This document shows, one piece after another, positions 49,489 to 58,005 of a DNA stretch of 64,000 nt. The DNA lies in NCBI RefSeq assembly GCF_001187435.1, contig NZ_LFXA01000009.1:558001-622000 (forward strand), in the 5' to 3' direction. The notes beneath the pieces are model-generated. The model made no database searches, was not told the origin of the DNA, and saw only the letters and a program-made list of their open reading frames with translations. This DNA is from Streptomyces caatingaensis (GTDB lineage: Bacteria > Actinomycetota > Actinomycetes > Streptomycetales > Streptomycetaceae). Each line of letters begins with the position of its first letter. The stretch's first letter is position 1. The translations under genes were made by a program, and so were the position numbers.

Positions 49489-50964
49489 ATGTCGTCGGAC
49501 GAGTCCGGCATACCGTCCGTCACCACCCCGCGCCCGGTCCCGGCGGCCGCGCCCGCCGCGGGCCGCGCGGGGGCGCCGTCCCCCTCCGCCGCGCTGATCG
49601 TCTCCCTCCTCGGCTTCACCGTCATCACCGTCGACGTCTCCGCGGTCACCCTCGCGCTGCCCGCGATCCGCTCCTCCCTGCACGGCGGCATGGCCGGGCT
49701 CCAGTGGATCGTCGACGCGTACACGCTGATGTTCGCGGCGCTGATGCTCTCCGCGGGGGCGCTCGCCGACCGTGCGGGCGCCCGGCGCGCGTACACCGTG
49801 GGGGTGGCGCTGTTCACCCTCGCCTCCCTCGGCTGCGCCCTCGCGCCCGGCATCGGCTGGCTGATCGGGGCGCGCATCGCCCAGGGCGCGGCCGCCGCCG
49901 TGATGATGCCCGCCTCGCTGGCGCTGCTGCGGCAGGCCTACGAGGACCCGGCCCGCCGGGCCCGCGCCCTCGCGCTGTGGACGGTGGGCGGTTCGGTCGC
50001 CCTGGCCGCCGGGCCCGTGCTGGGCGGACTGCTCACCGAGACGGCCGGCTGGCGCGCCGTCTTCCTGCTCAACCTCCCGCTCGGGGCGGTGGTCCTGGCG
50101 CTGCTGACCCGGACCGCGCCCTCCCCGCGCCGGCCCCGGCCGCTCGACCCGGCGGGACAGGTCACCGCCGTCCTCGCGCTCGCGGCCCTGACGTTCGCGG
50201 TCATCGAGGGCGGGCACGCGGGCTGGTCCGCGCCCTCGGTGGCGGGCGCGTCGGCCGTCGCGGTCCTGGCGGGCCCGGCCTTCGCCGCCGTGGAGCGGCG
50301 GCACCCGGCGCCGATGGTGCCGCCGGCGATGCTCCGGCAGCGCGGCGTCGTCCTGCCCCTGGTGATCGGCTTCGCGGCGAACGCCGGCTTCTACGGCGTG
50401 GTGTTCCTGCTGGGCCTCTACTACCAGCAGCTGCGCGGGATGCCGGGAACGGAGGCGGGGCTGATGTTCGTCCCCCTGGCCGCCGTGATCACCGCGGCGA
50501 ACCTGCTGTCCCCGCGGCTGGCCGAGCGGCTGGGCCGCCGCCCGGTGATCCTGGTGGGCCAGGCAGTGCTGGCGGTGGCGATGTTCGCGCTGCTCCCGCT
50601 GGGTGAGGGGACGCCGATGTGGCGAGTGGTGTTCCTGCTGGTGCCGATGGGGCTGGGCGGCGCGCTCGCCATGCCCGCCCTCACCGCCCTGCTGATGGAC
50701 GCCGTCCCCGCCCACCGGGCCGGTACGGCCTCGGGCCTCTTCAACGCCGTCCGCCAGACCGGCGGGGCCCTGTCCGTCGCCGTCTTCGGCACCCTGGTCG
50801 CCGGGCCCGGCGACACCTTCTCCCTGCCAGGCCTCCGCGCGAGCCTCGTCGTGGCGGGGACGGCGCTGTGCGCCACGACGCTGCTGACGGCGTGGGTGTT
50901 CGCCCGCGAGCGGGTGCCGGCGGCGTCCCGCCGAGCCGGCTGGACGGGCCGCCCGCGCGACTAG
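49489..50964 (+). CDS. MFS drug-exporter family transporter (DHA2-like)
   Basis: A 491-residue membrane transporter with about 14 spans. The first span, AALIVSLLGFTVITVDVSAVTLALP, has the VDxxVxxVALP motif typical of DHA2 exporters; motif A between spans 2 and 3 is GALADRAGARRAY; the motif C-like part is VALAAGPVLGGLL. The later half includes RQTGGALSVAVFGTL. ATG 49489 follows AGAAGGAG. The 3' end overlaps the convergent MprF-like gene by 4 bases. It probably exports a toxic compound by proton antiport, under the facing HTH regulator; the substrate is unknown. Confidence 0.9.
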   Translation: MSSDESGIPSVTTPRPVPAAAPAAGRAGAPSPSAALIVSLLGFTVITVDVSAVTLALPAIRSSLHGGMAGLQWIVDAYTLMFAALMLSAGALADRAGARRAYTVGVALFTLASLGCALAPGIGWLIGARIAQGAAAAVMMPASLALLRQAYEDPARRARALALWTVGGSVALAAGPVLGGLLTETAGWRAVFLLNLPLGAVVLALLTRTAPSPRRPRPLDPAGQVTAVLALAALTFAVIEGGHAGWSAPSVAGASAVAVLAGPAFAAVERRHPAPMVPPAMLRQRGVVLPLVIGFAANAGFYGVVFLLGLYYQQLRGMPGTEAGLMFVPLAAVITAANLLSPRLAERLGRRPVILVGQAVLAVAMFALLPLGEGTPMWRVVFLLVPMGLGGALAMPALTALLMDAVPAHRAGTASGLFNAVRQTGGALSVAVFGTLVAGPGDTFSLPGLRASLVVAGTALCATTLLTAWVFARERVPAASRRAGWTGRPRD

Positions 50965-53708
50965 ATGGCCCCCTTGCGGGTCAGCTGGTTGAAGCAGAGC
51001 CAGCCCGGCAGGACCGGCAGCCAGAAGGTGAGCAGGCGGTAGAGGAGCACCGCCGGGGTCGCCGTCTCGGCGGGGAGGCCCGCCAGGGTCAGGGCGCCGA
51101 TGAGGACGCCCTCGACGGCGCCGACGCCGCCCGGGGTCGGCGCGGCCGAGCCGAGGGCGTTGCCGGCGAGGAAGATGACGGCGACGCTCGCGTAGCTCAT
51201 GTCGCCGCCGAAGGCCCGGATCGAGGTGTCGAGGCACATCACGAAGGCGGCGGTCAGCAGCAGCATGCCGCCGATGCCGTTGACCAGCTTCCGGGGCCGC
51301 TGGAGGAGGTCCAGCATGCGCGGCACGACGCCCGCGAACAGCGACCGCACCCGCGTCGAGACGAACTTGCGCAGGAACGGGATGGCCGTGACGACCAGCA
51401 CCAGCACCGCCGCGGTCAGCAGCCCGCCGATGACCGTGCGGGACGGCGGCAGCGGGGACGACGTCCGCTCGGTGCCGGTGATGTAGCCGAAGGTGAGCAG
51501 GAGCACGATGTGGGCGGCGAGACCGATCAGCTCGGAGGCGCCGACGCTGGCGACGGCCAGGCCCGGCCGGATCCCGGCCCGTTGCAGGAAGCGGGAGTTG
51601 AGGGCGACGCCGCCGACCGCCGCGGGCGCGACCAGCTTCACGAAGGAGCCCGCGACCTGGGCCATCACCGTCCGCAGGAAGGACACCTTCTCCGGGACGA
51701 AGCCCAGCAGCCGCATCGCCGCGGCGAAGTAGCTCAGCACGGAGAACGCGGCGGCGGCCGCGACCCAGCCCCAGTTGGCCTGCTCGACGATGTCGCCGAA
51801 GCGGACGTGCGAGAGCTGGGAGAGCAGGAAGTACGCGGCGATCGCGCCCGCGATCGAGCTGATCAGCGTCCGCGGCCGGATCCGCTCCAGCCGGACGGGC
51901 TCTATCGGCGCCTGCGGCCGGATGAGCAGCACCTGCCGGCGGATCTGCGCCAGCAGGTCCTCCTCGCGGGCCTCCTCGGCCGCGACGTCGAGGGCCTGCT
52001 TCTCCGCCTTCTTCTCCGCCCGCTTCTCGGCCTTCTCGGCCTTGATCGCCCGGCGCCCGTCCTCCTCCGCCGACCCGCGGGCCGCGCGTTCGCGGGCGCG
52101 TTCCTCCTTGGCGATCCGGGACGCCTCCAGCACTGCGTCCCGCTCGCGCCGGGAGCGTTCGCGGGCGAGCCGGCGCAGGGTGGCCCGGCTCGCGCGGGTC
52201 AGGGCGATCGGCTGGAGCAGCGGCAGGCTGTCGGCCACCGCGTCCGGCCCGAGGACGGAGACGGCCGAGGCCACCACGCGCTCGGCGCCGACCCGCAGGC
52301 CCAGGGTGGTGAGCAACTGCGCGATGTCCATGCGCAGGACGATGTCGCCCGCCGCGATCTCCCCGCCGCGCAGGTCGGTGAGCACGACATTGCCGGAACG
52401 ATCCACCAGGAGCGAGTCGCTGTCGAGCCGGCGGTGCGCGATGCGCCGCGACTGGAGGGCCTTGACCTGCCGGAAGGCGCTGGCCAGCAGCTCGTCGGTC
52501 AGCTCGGCGTCGGGGATGGTGTCGAGCCGGCGCCCGCCGATGTGCTCGTACACCAGCATCACGGCGTCCGGGCCCAGCTCGGAGGTGGCGATGAGCTTGG
52601 GCGCGTTGGCGCCGGCGGCGATGGCCGCGTAGGCGAGCAGCGCCTCCTGCTCCAGGGCCTGGCGCAGCGACTGGAGGCTGCGCCGCTGGGTGAAGCCGCG
52701 CAGGGCCAGGCGCTGGTAGACGCGGTAGAAGAAGCCCTGGGCCTGCCGCTCGCGGTCCACGACGGTGACGTCGAGCGGAGGCCCGTCCTCCAGGGTGACG
52801 ACGTAGCGGCGGCCGCGGTCGTGCGGCTCGCTGTCGCCGGCCGGGTCCTCGGTGCGCAGCGCGGTCACCGGCCGGAAGCCGACGCGCCGCAGCCCGTGCA
52901 GCAGGTGCTGGCCGGTCGGACGGACGTTGGGGGAGCCGACGGCGTAGAGCGTGCCGTAGGCGACGGCCCAGCCGATGAGCACGGTGATGACGATGGAGAA
53001 CGGCGTCGAGTAGCCGTTGACCAGCACCGCGAAGGCGTCCAGCAGCAGCACCGCCCACATCGCGACCCGCCAGCGCGGCCGTCGCGACATGCCGACGGCC
53101 GTCATGTAGGCGATCACGGGGGCGAGGTAGCCGTGCACCGGGTCGGTCAGGCCGTGGCCGGTCGGGCTGCGCCGGGTGAGCGCCTCGCGGATGGTCTCGG
53201 GGGCCGCCTCGGCGACCCAGAGGGCGGCGCCCAGGGAGACGCCGTGCGCGAGGACCGCGGCCAGGACGCCGTCGGCGATGCGCAGCCCGTCCCGTTTGAT
53301 CAGCCGCTCGACGGCGAAGGCCACCGGCACGATGAAGATCGCCACATTGGCGGTGAGCCCCGCGACGCTCGCCAGCGTGGCCGGCGCGCGGCCCGCGCTG
53401 TCCTTGACGTCCGCCTCCAGCCCGGTCGTCGTGCCGTGGGCGAACGCCGCCAGGGCGAGGACGAGGGCGATGCCGACGATCCCCAGCAGCATGCGCACCA
53501 GGTCGGCGGGGCGGTGGACGCGGGCCGGGAGCAGCGGCTCGTCGCCGGAGACCTTGTCGATGTGGACCTCGCCGTCCTTCGTCTCGGAGGGCCGCGGCGC
53601 GCCCTTCCCGGGCAGCGCGTGGGGGGCGCGCGCCTCGTCGTGAGGCCCCGCGCCCTGCTCGCCGTCCGTCTCGTCCCGGTCTTCTCGTTCTCGTATCACC
53701 GCAGTCAC
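50961..53708 (-). CDS. MprF-like (LPG synthase TM) protein with kinase-like middle domain
   Basis: A 915-residue membrane protein in three parts. An N-terminal membrane block (about 70-270) is followed by a cytoplasmic middle (about 300-510) that looks like a degenerate kinase: an early Glu in ALEQEALLAY, the HRD-like IAHRRLDSDSLLVD and DFG-like VVLTDLRGGE. Then comes a highly charged Arg/Glu/Lys/Ala helix (around 520-590). The C-terminal part has the family PF03706 spans with the marker FVKLVAPAAVGGVALNSRFLQ and NALGSAAPTPGGVGAVEG. It lacks the catalytic domain that adds lysine to lipid, so it is a flippase or transport relative. GTG 53708. Function unknown. Confidence 0.85.
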   Translation of the reverse strand: MTAVIREREDRDETDGEQGAGPHDEARAPHALPGKGAPRPSETKDGEVHIDKVSGDEPLLPARVHRPADLVRMLLGIVGIALVLALAAFAHGTTTGLEADVKDSAGRAPATLASVAGLTANVAIFIVPVAFAVERLIKRDGLRIADGVLAAVLAHGVSLGAALWVAEAAPETIREALTRRSPTGHGLTDPVHGYLAPVIAYMTAVGMSRRPRWRVAMWAVLLLDAFAVLVNGYSTPFSIVITVLIGWAVAYGTLYAVGSPNVRPTGQHLLHGLRRVGFRPVTALRTEDPAGDSEPHDRGRRYVVTLEDGPPLDVTVVDRERQAQGFFYRVYQRLALRGFTQRRSLQSLRQALEQEALLAYAAIAAGANAPKLIATSELGPDAVMLVYEHIGGRRLDTIPDAELTDELLASAFRQVKALQSRRIAHRRLDSDSLLVDRSGNVVLTDLRGGEIAAGDIVLRMDIAQLLTTLGLRVGAERVVASAVSVLGPDAVADSLPLLQPIALTRASRATLRRLARERSRRERDAVLEASRIAKEERARERAARGSAEEDGRRAIKAEKAEKRAEKKAEKQALDVAAEEAREEDLLAQIRRQVLLIRPQAPIEPVRLERIRPRTLISSIAGAIAAYFLLSQLSHVRFGDIVEQANWGWVAAAAAFSVLSYFAAAMRLLGFVPEKVSFLRTVMAQVAGSFVKLVAPAAVGGVALNSRFLQRAGIRPGLAVASVGASELIGLAAHIVLLLTFGYITGTERTSSPLPPSRTVIGGLLTAAVLVLVVTAIPFLRKFVSTRVRSLFAGVVPRMLDLLQRPRKLVNGIGGMLLLTAAFVMCLDTSIRAFGGDMSYASVAVIFLAGNALGSAAPTPGGVGAVEGVLIGALTLAGLPAETATPAVLLYRLLTFWLPVLPGWLCFNQLTRKGAI

Positions 53709-53854
53709 CGCCCGGAAGATGGTGGCATGGCCCGGCGGGGCGAGGGTGTATCAGGGTGCATTTCCGGGGCGCGGACAACGGATCGTACGCCCTGCGGTCG
53801 GGTGCCGCACTCCGTGCGGTCCCGGCCGTCCCGGGGCCCGGCCCGGCGTGCAGT

Positions 53855-54334
53855 ATGGACCGGGTGACCGACGAAGCACTGCCCGGAGGGCCCCCTGACG
53901 CGCTGCCCGAGTACGCCGAGCGGGTCCTGGCCGTCGCCGAGACGATCCCGCCGGGGCGGGTGATGACCTATGGGGACGTGGCGGAGTGGCTGGCGCACGA
54001 GGAGCAGCCCGACGGGCGTCCCGCGCAGGGGGGCGGGCCCCGCCAGGTGGGCCGGGTCATGGCGCTCTACGGCGGTGCCGTCCCGTGGTGGCGCGTCGTG
54101 CGCGCGGACGGCGTCCTGCTCCCCGGCCACGAGCTGCGCGCCCTGGCGCACTACCGCGAGGAGGGCACGCCGCTGCGGCCGGCGGGCCGTGCCGCCGAGG
54201 GGAACGTGCCGCGCATCGCGATGGCGCGGGCCCGGTGGGACGGGAGGCCGGGCGACGACGCCGCCCGCTCCGACGCGGACGCCGCGTCCGGCGCAGATTC
54301 CGGCGGTACGGACGGTGTGAAACGCGACACCTGA
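53855..54334 (+). CDS. MGMT-family alkyltransferase-like (ATL) protein
   Basis: A 159-residue protein with the DNA-binding fold of O6-alkylguanine transferases: YAERVLAVAETIPPGRVMTYGDVAEWL, then GRVMALYGGAVPWWRVVRADG, the recognition segment. The active-site PCHRV cysteine is replaced by Trp (PWWRV), as in ATL proteins that bind lesions and hand them to nucleotide excision repair without transferring the alkyl group. The first about 12 and last 35 residues are acidic and flexible. ATG 53855. In M. tuberculosis Rv3204 keeps a related place near adnAB (recalled). Confidence 0.87.
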   Translation: MDRVTDEALPGGPPDALPEYAERVLAVAETIPPGRVMTYGDVAEWLAHEEQPDGRPAQGGGPRQVGRVMALYGGAVPWWRVVRADGVLLPGHELRALAHYREEGTPLRPAGRAAEGNVPRIAMARARWDGRPGDDAARSDADAASGADSGGTDGVKRDT

Positions 54335-54481
54335 TCCACCGCGCATCCGTGTCACCTGAACGGATGAGGTGCCCGACGGTGCGGGGCGACTCCCGGGACG
54401 AACTGCGCCCCACCCGCCTCCTGGCGTAGCGTCGGGGACCGTCCCGACCGCCCCCGTCACCGACCAGGACCGGCAGCCCAC

Positions 54482-57400
54482 GTGAGTTCCCACCGCCCCT
54501 CCGGCTCGTCGCGCCCGGACCGTCCGGAGCACGGGCGGACCGACCGGGCCGCCGCCGGCGCGTACCGCCTGGTGCGCACCCCGCCGGGGCCCGTGGTCCC
54601 CCCTCGCCTGGACGCGGCGCAGCGCGCGGTGGTTGAGCACGGCGGGGGACCGCTGCTGGTGCTCGCCGGGCCCGGCACGGGCAAGACGACCACGCTCGTG
54701 GAGAGCGTCGCCGAGCGCGTGCGCCGGGGCACGGACCCCGAGCGCGTCCTGGTCCTCACCTTCAGCCGCAAGGCCGCCGTCGAGCTGCGCGACCGCATGG
54801 CCGCCCGGCTCGGCGGCGCGCGCGCCCCGCAGGCGACCACCTTCCACTCGTACTGCCACGCGCTGGTGCGCGCGCACGGCGACACCGAGCTGTTCGGCGG
54901 GCCGCCGCGGCTGCTGTCCGGCCCCGAGCAGGACGTGACCGTGCGCGACCTGCTCGCCGGCCAGGCCGAGCTGGAGCGCGAGGGGCGCGGGGCGGTGCGC
55001 TGGCCGGACGAACTGCGCGCCTGCCTCACCACGCGCGGCTTCGCCGACGAGGTGCGCGCCGTCCTCGCGCGCAGCCGCGAACTCGGCCTCGGGCCGGGCG
55101 AGCTGGCGGCCTTCGCCGGGCGCACCGGGCGCGGCGACTGGGCGGCCGCGGCCGCCTTCCTCGCCGAGTACCTCGACGTCCTCGACGCGCGCGGCGTGCT
55201 CGACTACGCCGAGCTGGTGCACCGCGCCGTCCTGCTGGCCGAGCGGCCCGAGGTCGGGGCGGAGCTGGCCGCGCGCTACGACGCGGTCCTCGTCGACGAG
55301 TACCAGGACACCGACGCCGCGCAGGGGCGGCTGCTGCGCGCCCTCGCCGGCGGGGGCCGCACGCTGGTCGCGTTCGGCGACCCCGACCAGTCCATCTACG
55401 CCTTCCGCGGCGCCGACGTGGGCGGCATCCTCGACTTCCCGCACGCCTTCCCGCGCCGCGACGGCACGCCCGCCCCGGTGCGGGTGCTGACCACCTCGCG
55501 CCGCTCCGGCGCCGCGCTGCTGGCCGCCACCCGGCTGCTCACCGCCCGCATGCCGCTCACCCGCCTGCCGGCCGAGGCCGTCCGCGCCCACCGCGAGCTG
55601 ACCGCCGGCCGCCCCGGCGGCCGCGTCGAGGCGTACACCTACCCGACCGCCGGCGCCGAGACCGACAACGTCGCCGACATCCTGCGCCGCGCCCACCTCG
55701 AGGACGGCGTCCCCTGGGGCGACATGGCCGTCCTCGTCCGCGCCGGCGCCCGCTCCCTGCCGGTGCTGCGGCGCGCGCTCACGTCGGCGGGCGTGCCGGT
55801 CGAGGTCGACGGCGACGACGTCCCGCTGCGCCACGAACCCGCCGTCGCGCCGCTGCTGACGGCGCTGCGCGTGGTGGCCGAACAGGTGGCGGCGGGGGCC
55901 GCCGGGGCCGCGGGGGGCGAGGGCACGGAGGGACACGCGGCCGAAGGAGCGGAGGAGACCGAGGGGGCGGAGGAGACCGAGGGGGCGGAGGAGACCGAGG
56001 GGGCGGAGGAGACCGAAGGAGCGGAGGAGACCGAAGGGGCGGAGGAGACCGAGGGGGCCGAGGAGGCGGCCGAGGGCGGGCCCGGGCTCGCGCCCGAGAC
56101 CGCTCTCGCCCTGCTCACCTCCCCGCTCGGCGGCATGGACGGCACCGACCTGCGCCGCCTCGGCCGCGCCCTGCGCGAGGAGGAGCGCGCGGCCGGACGG
56201 CCCGTCCCCCGGCCCTCGGACGTCCTGCTGGCCCAGGCGCTCGCCGAGCCCGAGCGCCTGGTCGCGCACGACCCCGCGTACGCCAGGGGCGCCCGGCGCC
56301 TCGGCCTGCTGCTGCGCGCCGCGCGCGAGCGGCTCGCGGCCGGCGGGACGGCCGAGGACGCGCTGTGGATCCTGTGGGACGGCACGCCGTGGCCCGAGCG
56401 GCTGCGCCGCGCCGCGCACCGGGGCGGGGCGGCCGGGCGCAACGCGGACCGTGACCTGGACGCGGTCTGCGCCCTGTTCGAGACCGCCGCCCGCGCCGAG
56501 GAGCGCGTCGGCGGCAGGGACGTCCTCAACTTCCTGGACGAGCTGGAGGCCCAGGACATCGCCGCCGACACCCTCACCCGCCGGCCGGTGCGCCCGGACG
56601 CCGTCCGGCTGATGACCGCCCACCGCTCCAAGGGCCTGGAGTGGCGGCTCGTCGTCGTCGCCGGCGTCCAGGAGGGCCTCTGGCCCGACCTGCGCCGCCG
56701 CGGCTCCCTCCTGGAGGCCGACCGCATCGGCCGCGACGGCCTCGCCGAACCGCTGCCGCCCGGCGCGTTGCTCGCCGAGGAGCGCCGGCTGTTCTACGTG
56801 GCCGCCACGCGTGCCCGCGAGCGCCTCGTCGTGACGGCCGTCAAGGCGGCGGCGGAGGACGGCGACCAGCCATCCCGCTTCCTCGCCGAACTCGGCGTCG
56901 AGCCGGTGGACGTCACCCAGCGCCCGCGCCGGCCGCTCGCGGTCGCCGCGCTCGTCGCGGAGCTGCGGGCCACCACCGTGGACCCCGCCGCGTCCCCCGC
57001 CCTGCGGGCCGCCGCCGCCCGCCGGCTCGCGCGGCTCGCCGCGCTGCGCGACGAGGAGGACCGGCCGCTCGTCCCCGCCGCGGACCCCGACCGCTGGTGG
57101 GGGCTGTACGAGCCGACGCACAGCGAGGTGCCGCTGCGCGACCGGGAGCTGCCGGTCGTCCTCTCCGGCTCGGCCCTCGGACAGCTCGCCGACACCTGCT
57201 CCCTCCAGTGGTTCCTGGGCCGCGAGGTGCGGGCGGAGGCGCCGCCGGGTCCGGCGCAGGGCTTCGGGAACGTCGTCCACGTCCTCGCCGACGACGTCGC
57301 CTCCGGCCGCGCCCCGGCCGACCTCGACGTCCTCATGGAGCGCCTGGACACGGTCTGGGACGCGCTCGCCTTCGACGCCCCCTGGAAGTCCCGCCAGGAG

Positions 57401-57961
57401 CGGGAGAACGCGCGGGCCGCCCTCGAACGCTTCCTGCGCTGGCACGTGCTGGAGCGCGGCCGGGAGGTCGTCGCCGGCGAGCACCCCTTCGACGTCACGC
57501 TCAAGGCCGAGCGGTACCTGGTGCGGGTGCGCGGCTCCATGGACCGCGTGGAGCGGGACGCGGCGGGCCGGGCGTACGTGGTCGACTTCAAGACCGGCCG
57601 CAACGCCCCGAGCGCCGCCGACGTCGCCCGCCACCCGCAGCTCGCCGTCTACCAGCTGGCGGTCGGGCAGGGCGCGGTCGACGACGCCTTCGGCGGCGAA
57701 CGGCCCCGCTCCGGCGGCGCGGAACTGGTCCAGCTGCGGCTGGGCGCGGCCCGGCGGGACGGGGGCGACGCCCTGCCGAAGGTCCAGGCGCAGGAGTCCC
57801 TGGAGGACTCCGGCGACGGCTGGATCGGCGAACTCCTCGCCGAGGCGGCGGGCCGCGTCCTCGACGAACGCTTCGCCCCGCGCCCCGGGCAGCACTGCGC
57901 GCACTGCGCCTTCCGCGCGGCCTGCTCGGCGCGGCCGGAGGGGCGGCAGGTGGTGGAGTGA
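54482..57961 (+). CDS. adnA: AdnA-like helicase-nuclease subunit
   Basis: A 1159-residue subunit of the actinobacterial double-strand-break resection machine. UvrD-type motor: Walker A GPGTGKTT (63-70), Walker B LVDEYQDTD (about 272), DQSIYAFRGAD, and TAHRSKGLEW. The C-terminal PD-(D/E)XK nuclease has VVDFKTGR (about 1034-1041). Its iron-sulfur cysteines are one in TCSLQW and three in HCAHCAFRAAC. An acidic six-residue repeat interrupts the motor near residues 489-528. GTG 54482. It is followed 45 bases later by the AdnB gene, its heterodimer partner. Family knowledge: AdnAB unwinds and cuts DNA ends for recombination. Confidence 0.92.
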   Translation: MSSHRPSGSSRPDRPEHGRTDRAAAGAYRLVRTPPGPVVPPRLDAAQRAVVEHGGGPLLVLAGPGTGKTTTLVESVAERVRRGTDPERVLVLTFSRKAAVELRDRMAARLGGARAPQATTFHSYCHALVRAHGDTELFGGPPRLLSGPEQDVTVRDLLAGQAELEREGRGAVRWPDELRACLTTRGFADEVRAVLARSRELGLGPGELAAFAGRTGRGDWAAAAAFLAEYLDVLDARGVLDYAELVHRAVLLAERPEVGAELAARYDAVLVDEYQDTDAAQGRLLRALAGGGRTLVAFGDPDQSIYAFRGADVGGILDFPHAFPRRDGTPAPVRVLTTSRRSGAALLAATRLLTARMPLTRLPAEAVRAHRELTAGRPGGRVEAYTYPTAGAETDNVADILRRAHLEDGVPWGDMAVLVRAGARSLPVLRRALTSAGVPVEVDGDDVPLRHEPAVAPLLTALRVVAEQVAAGAAGAAGGEGTEGHAAEGAEETEGAEETEGAEETEGAEETEGAEETEGAEETEGAEEAAEGGPGLAPETALALLTSPLGGMDGTDLRRLGRALREEERAAGRPVPRPSDVLLAQALAEPERLVAHDPAYARGARRLGLLLRAARERLAAGGTAEDALWILWDGTPWPERLRRAAHRGGAAGRNADRDLDAVCALFETAARAEERVGGRDVLNFLDELEAQDIAADTLTRRPVRPDAVRLMTAHRSKGLEWRLVVVAGVQEGLWPDLRRRGSLLEADRIGRDGLAEPLPPGALLAEERRLFYVAATRARERLVVTAVKAAAEDGDQPSRFLAELGVEPVDVTQRPRRPLAVAALVAELRATTVDPAASPALRAAAARRLARLAALRDEEDRPLVPAADPDRWWGLYEPTHSEVPLRDRELPVVLSGSALGQLADTCSLQWFLGREVRAEAPPGPAQGFGNVVHVLADDVASGRAPADLDVLMERLDTVWDALAFDAPWKSRQERENARAALERFLRWHVLERGREVVAGEHPFDVTLKAERYLVRVRGSMDRVERDAAGRAYVVDFKTGRNAPSAADVARHPQLAVYQLAVGQGAVDDAFGGERPRSGGAELVQLRLGAARRDGGDALPKVQAQESLEDSGDGWIGELLAEAAGRVLDERFAPRPGQHCAHCAFRAACSARPEGRQVVE
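55946..56065 (+). repeat. Six 18-bp repeats (GAEETE) in the AdnA gene
   Basis: The unit GGGGCGGAGGAGACCGAG occurs six times in tandem from 55946 to 56053, followed by a partial copy. It encodes (GAEETE)6 and adds an acidic loop inside the helicase part. Neighbouring units are nearly identical, so copy number can change easily in frame. Confidence 0.95.
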
Positions 57962-58005
57962 CAGCGCCCCGGCCGTTGTCGGAGGGCCCGGCTACCGTGA
58001 GGGAC

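Noticed and set aside
41126..54334. A recent genomic island or prophage
   Set aside because: Gene content is more variable here, but I saw no integrase, transposase, tRNA target or direct repeats at the edges, and base composition stays like the rest.
53705..57904. A 1399-codon leftward open frame over the AdnA gene
   Set aside because: It is the antisense of adnA, has no family-like motif, and its composition (Gly/Arg/Val/Asp strings) is that of a GC-rich shadow. The rightward frame has all helicase and nuclease motifs.
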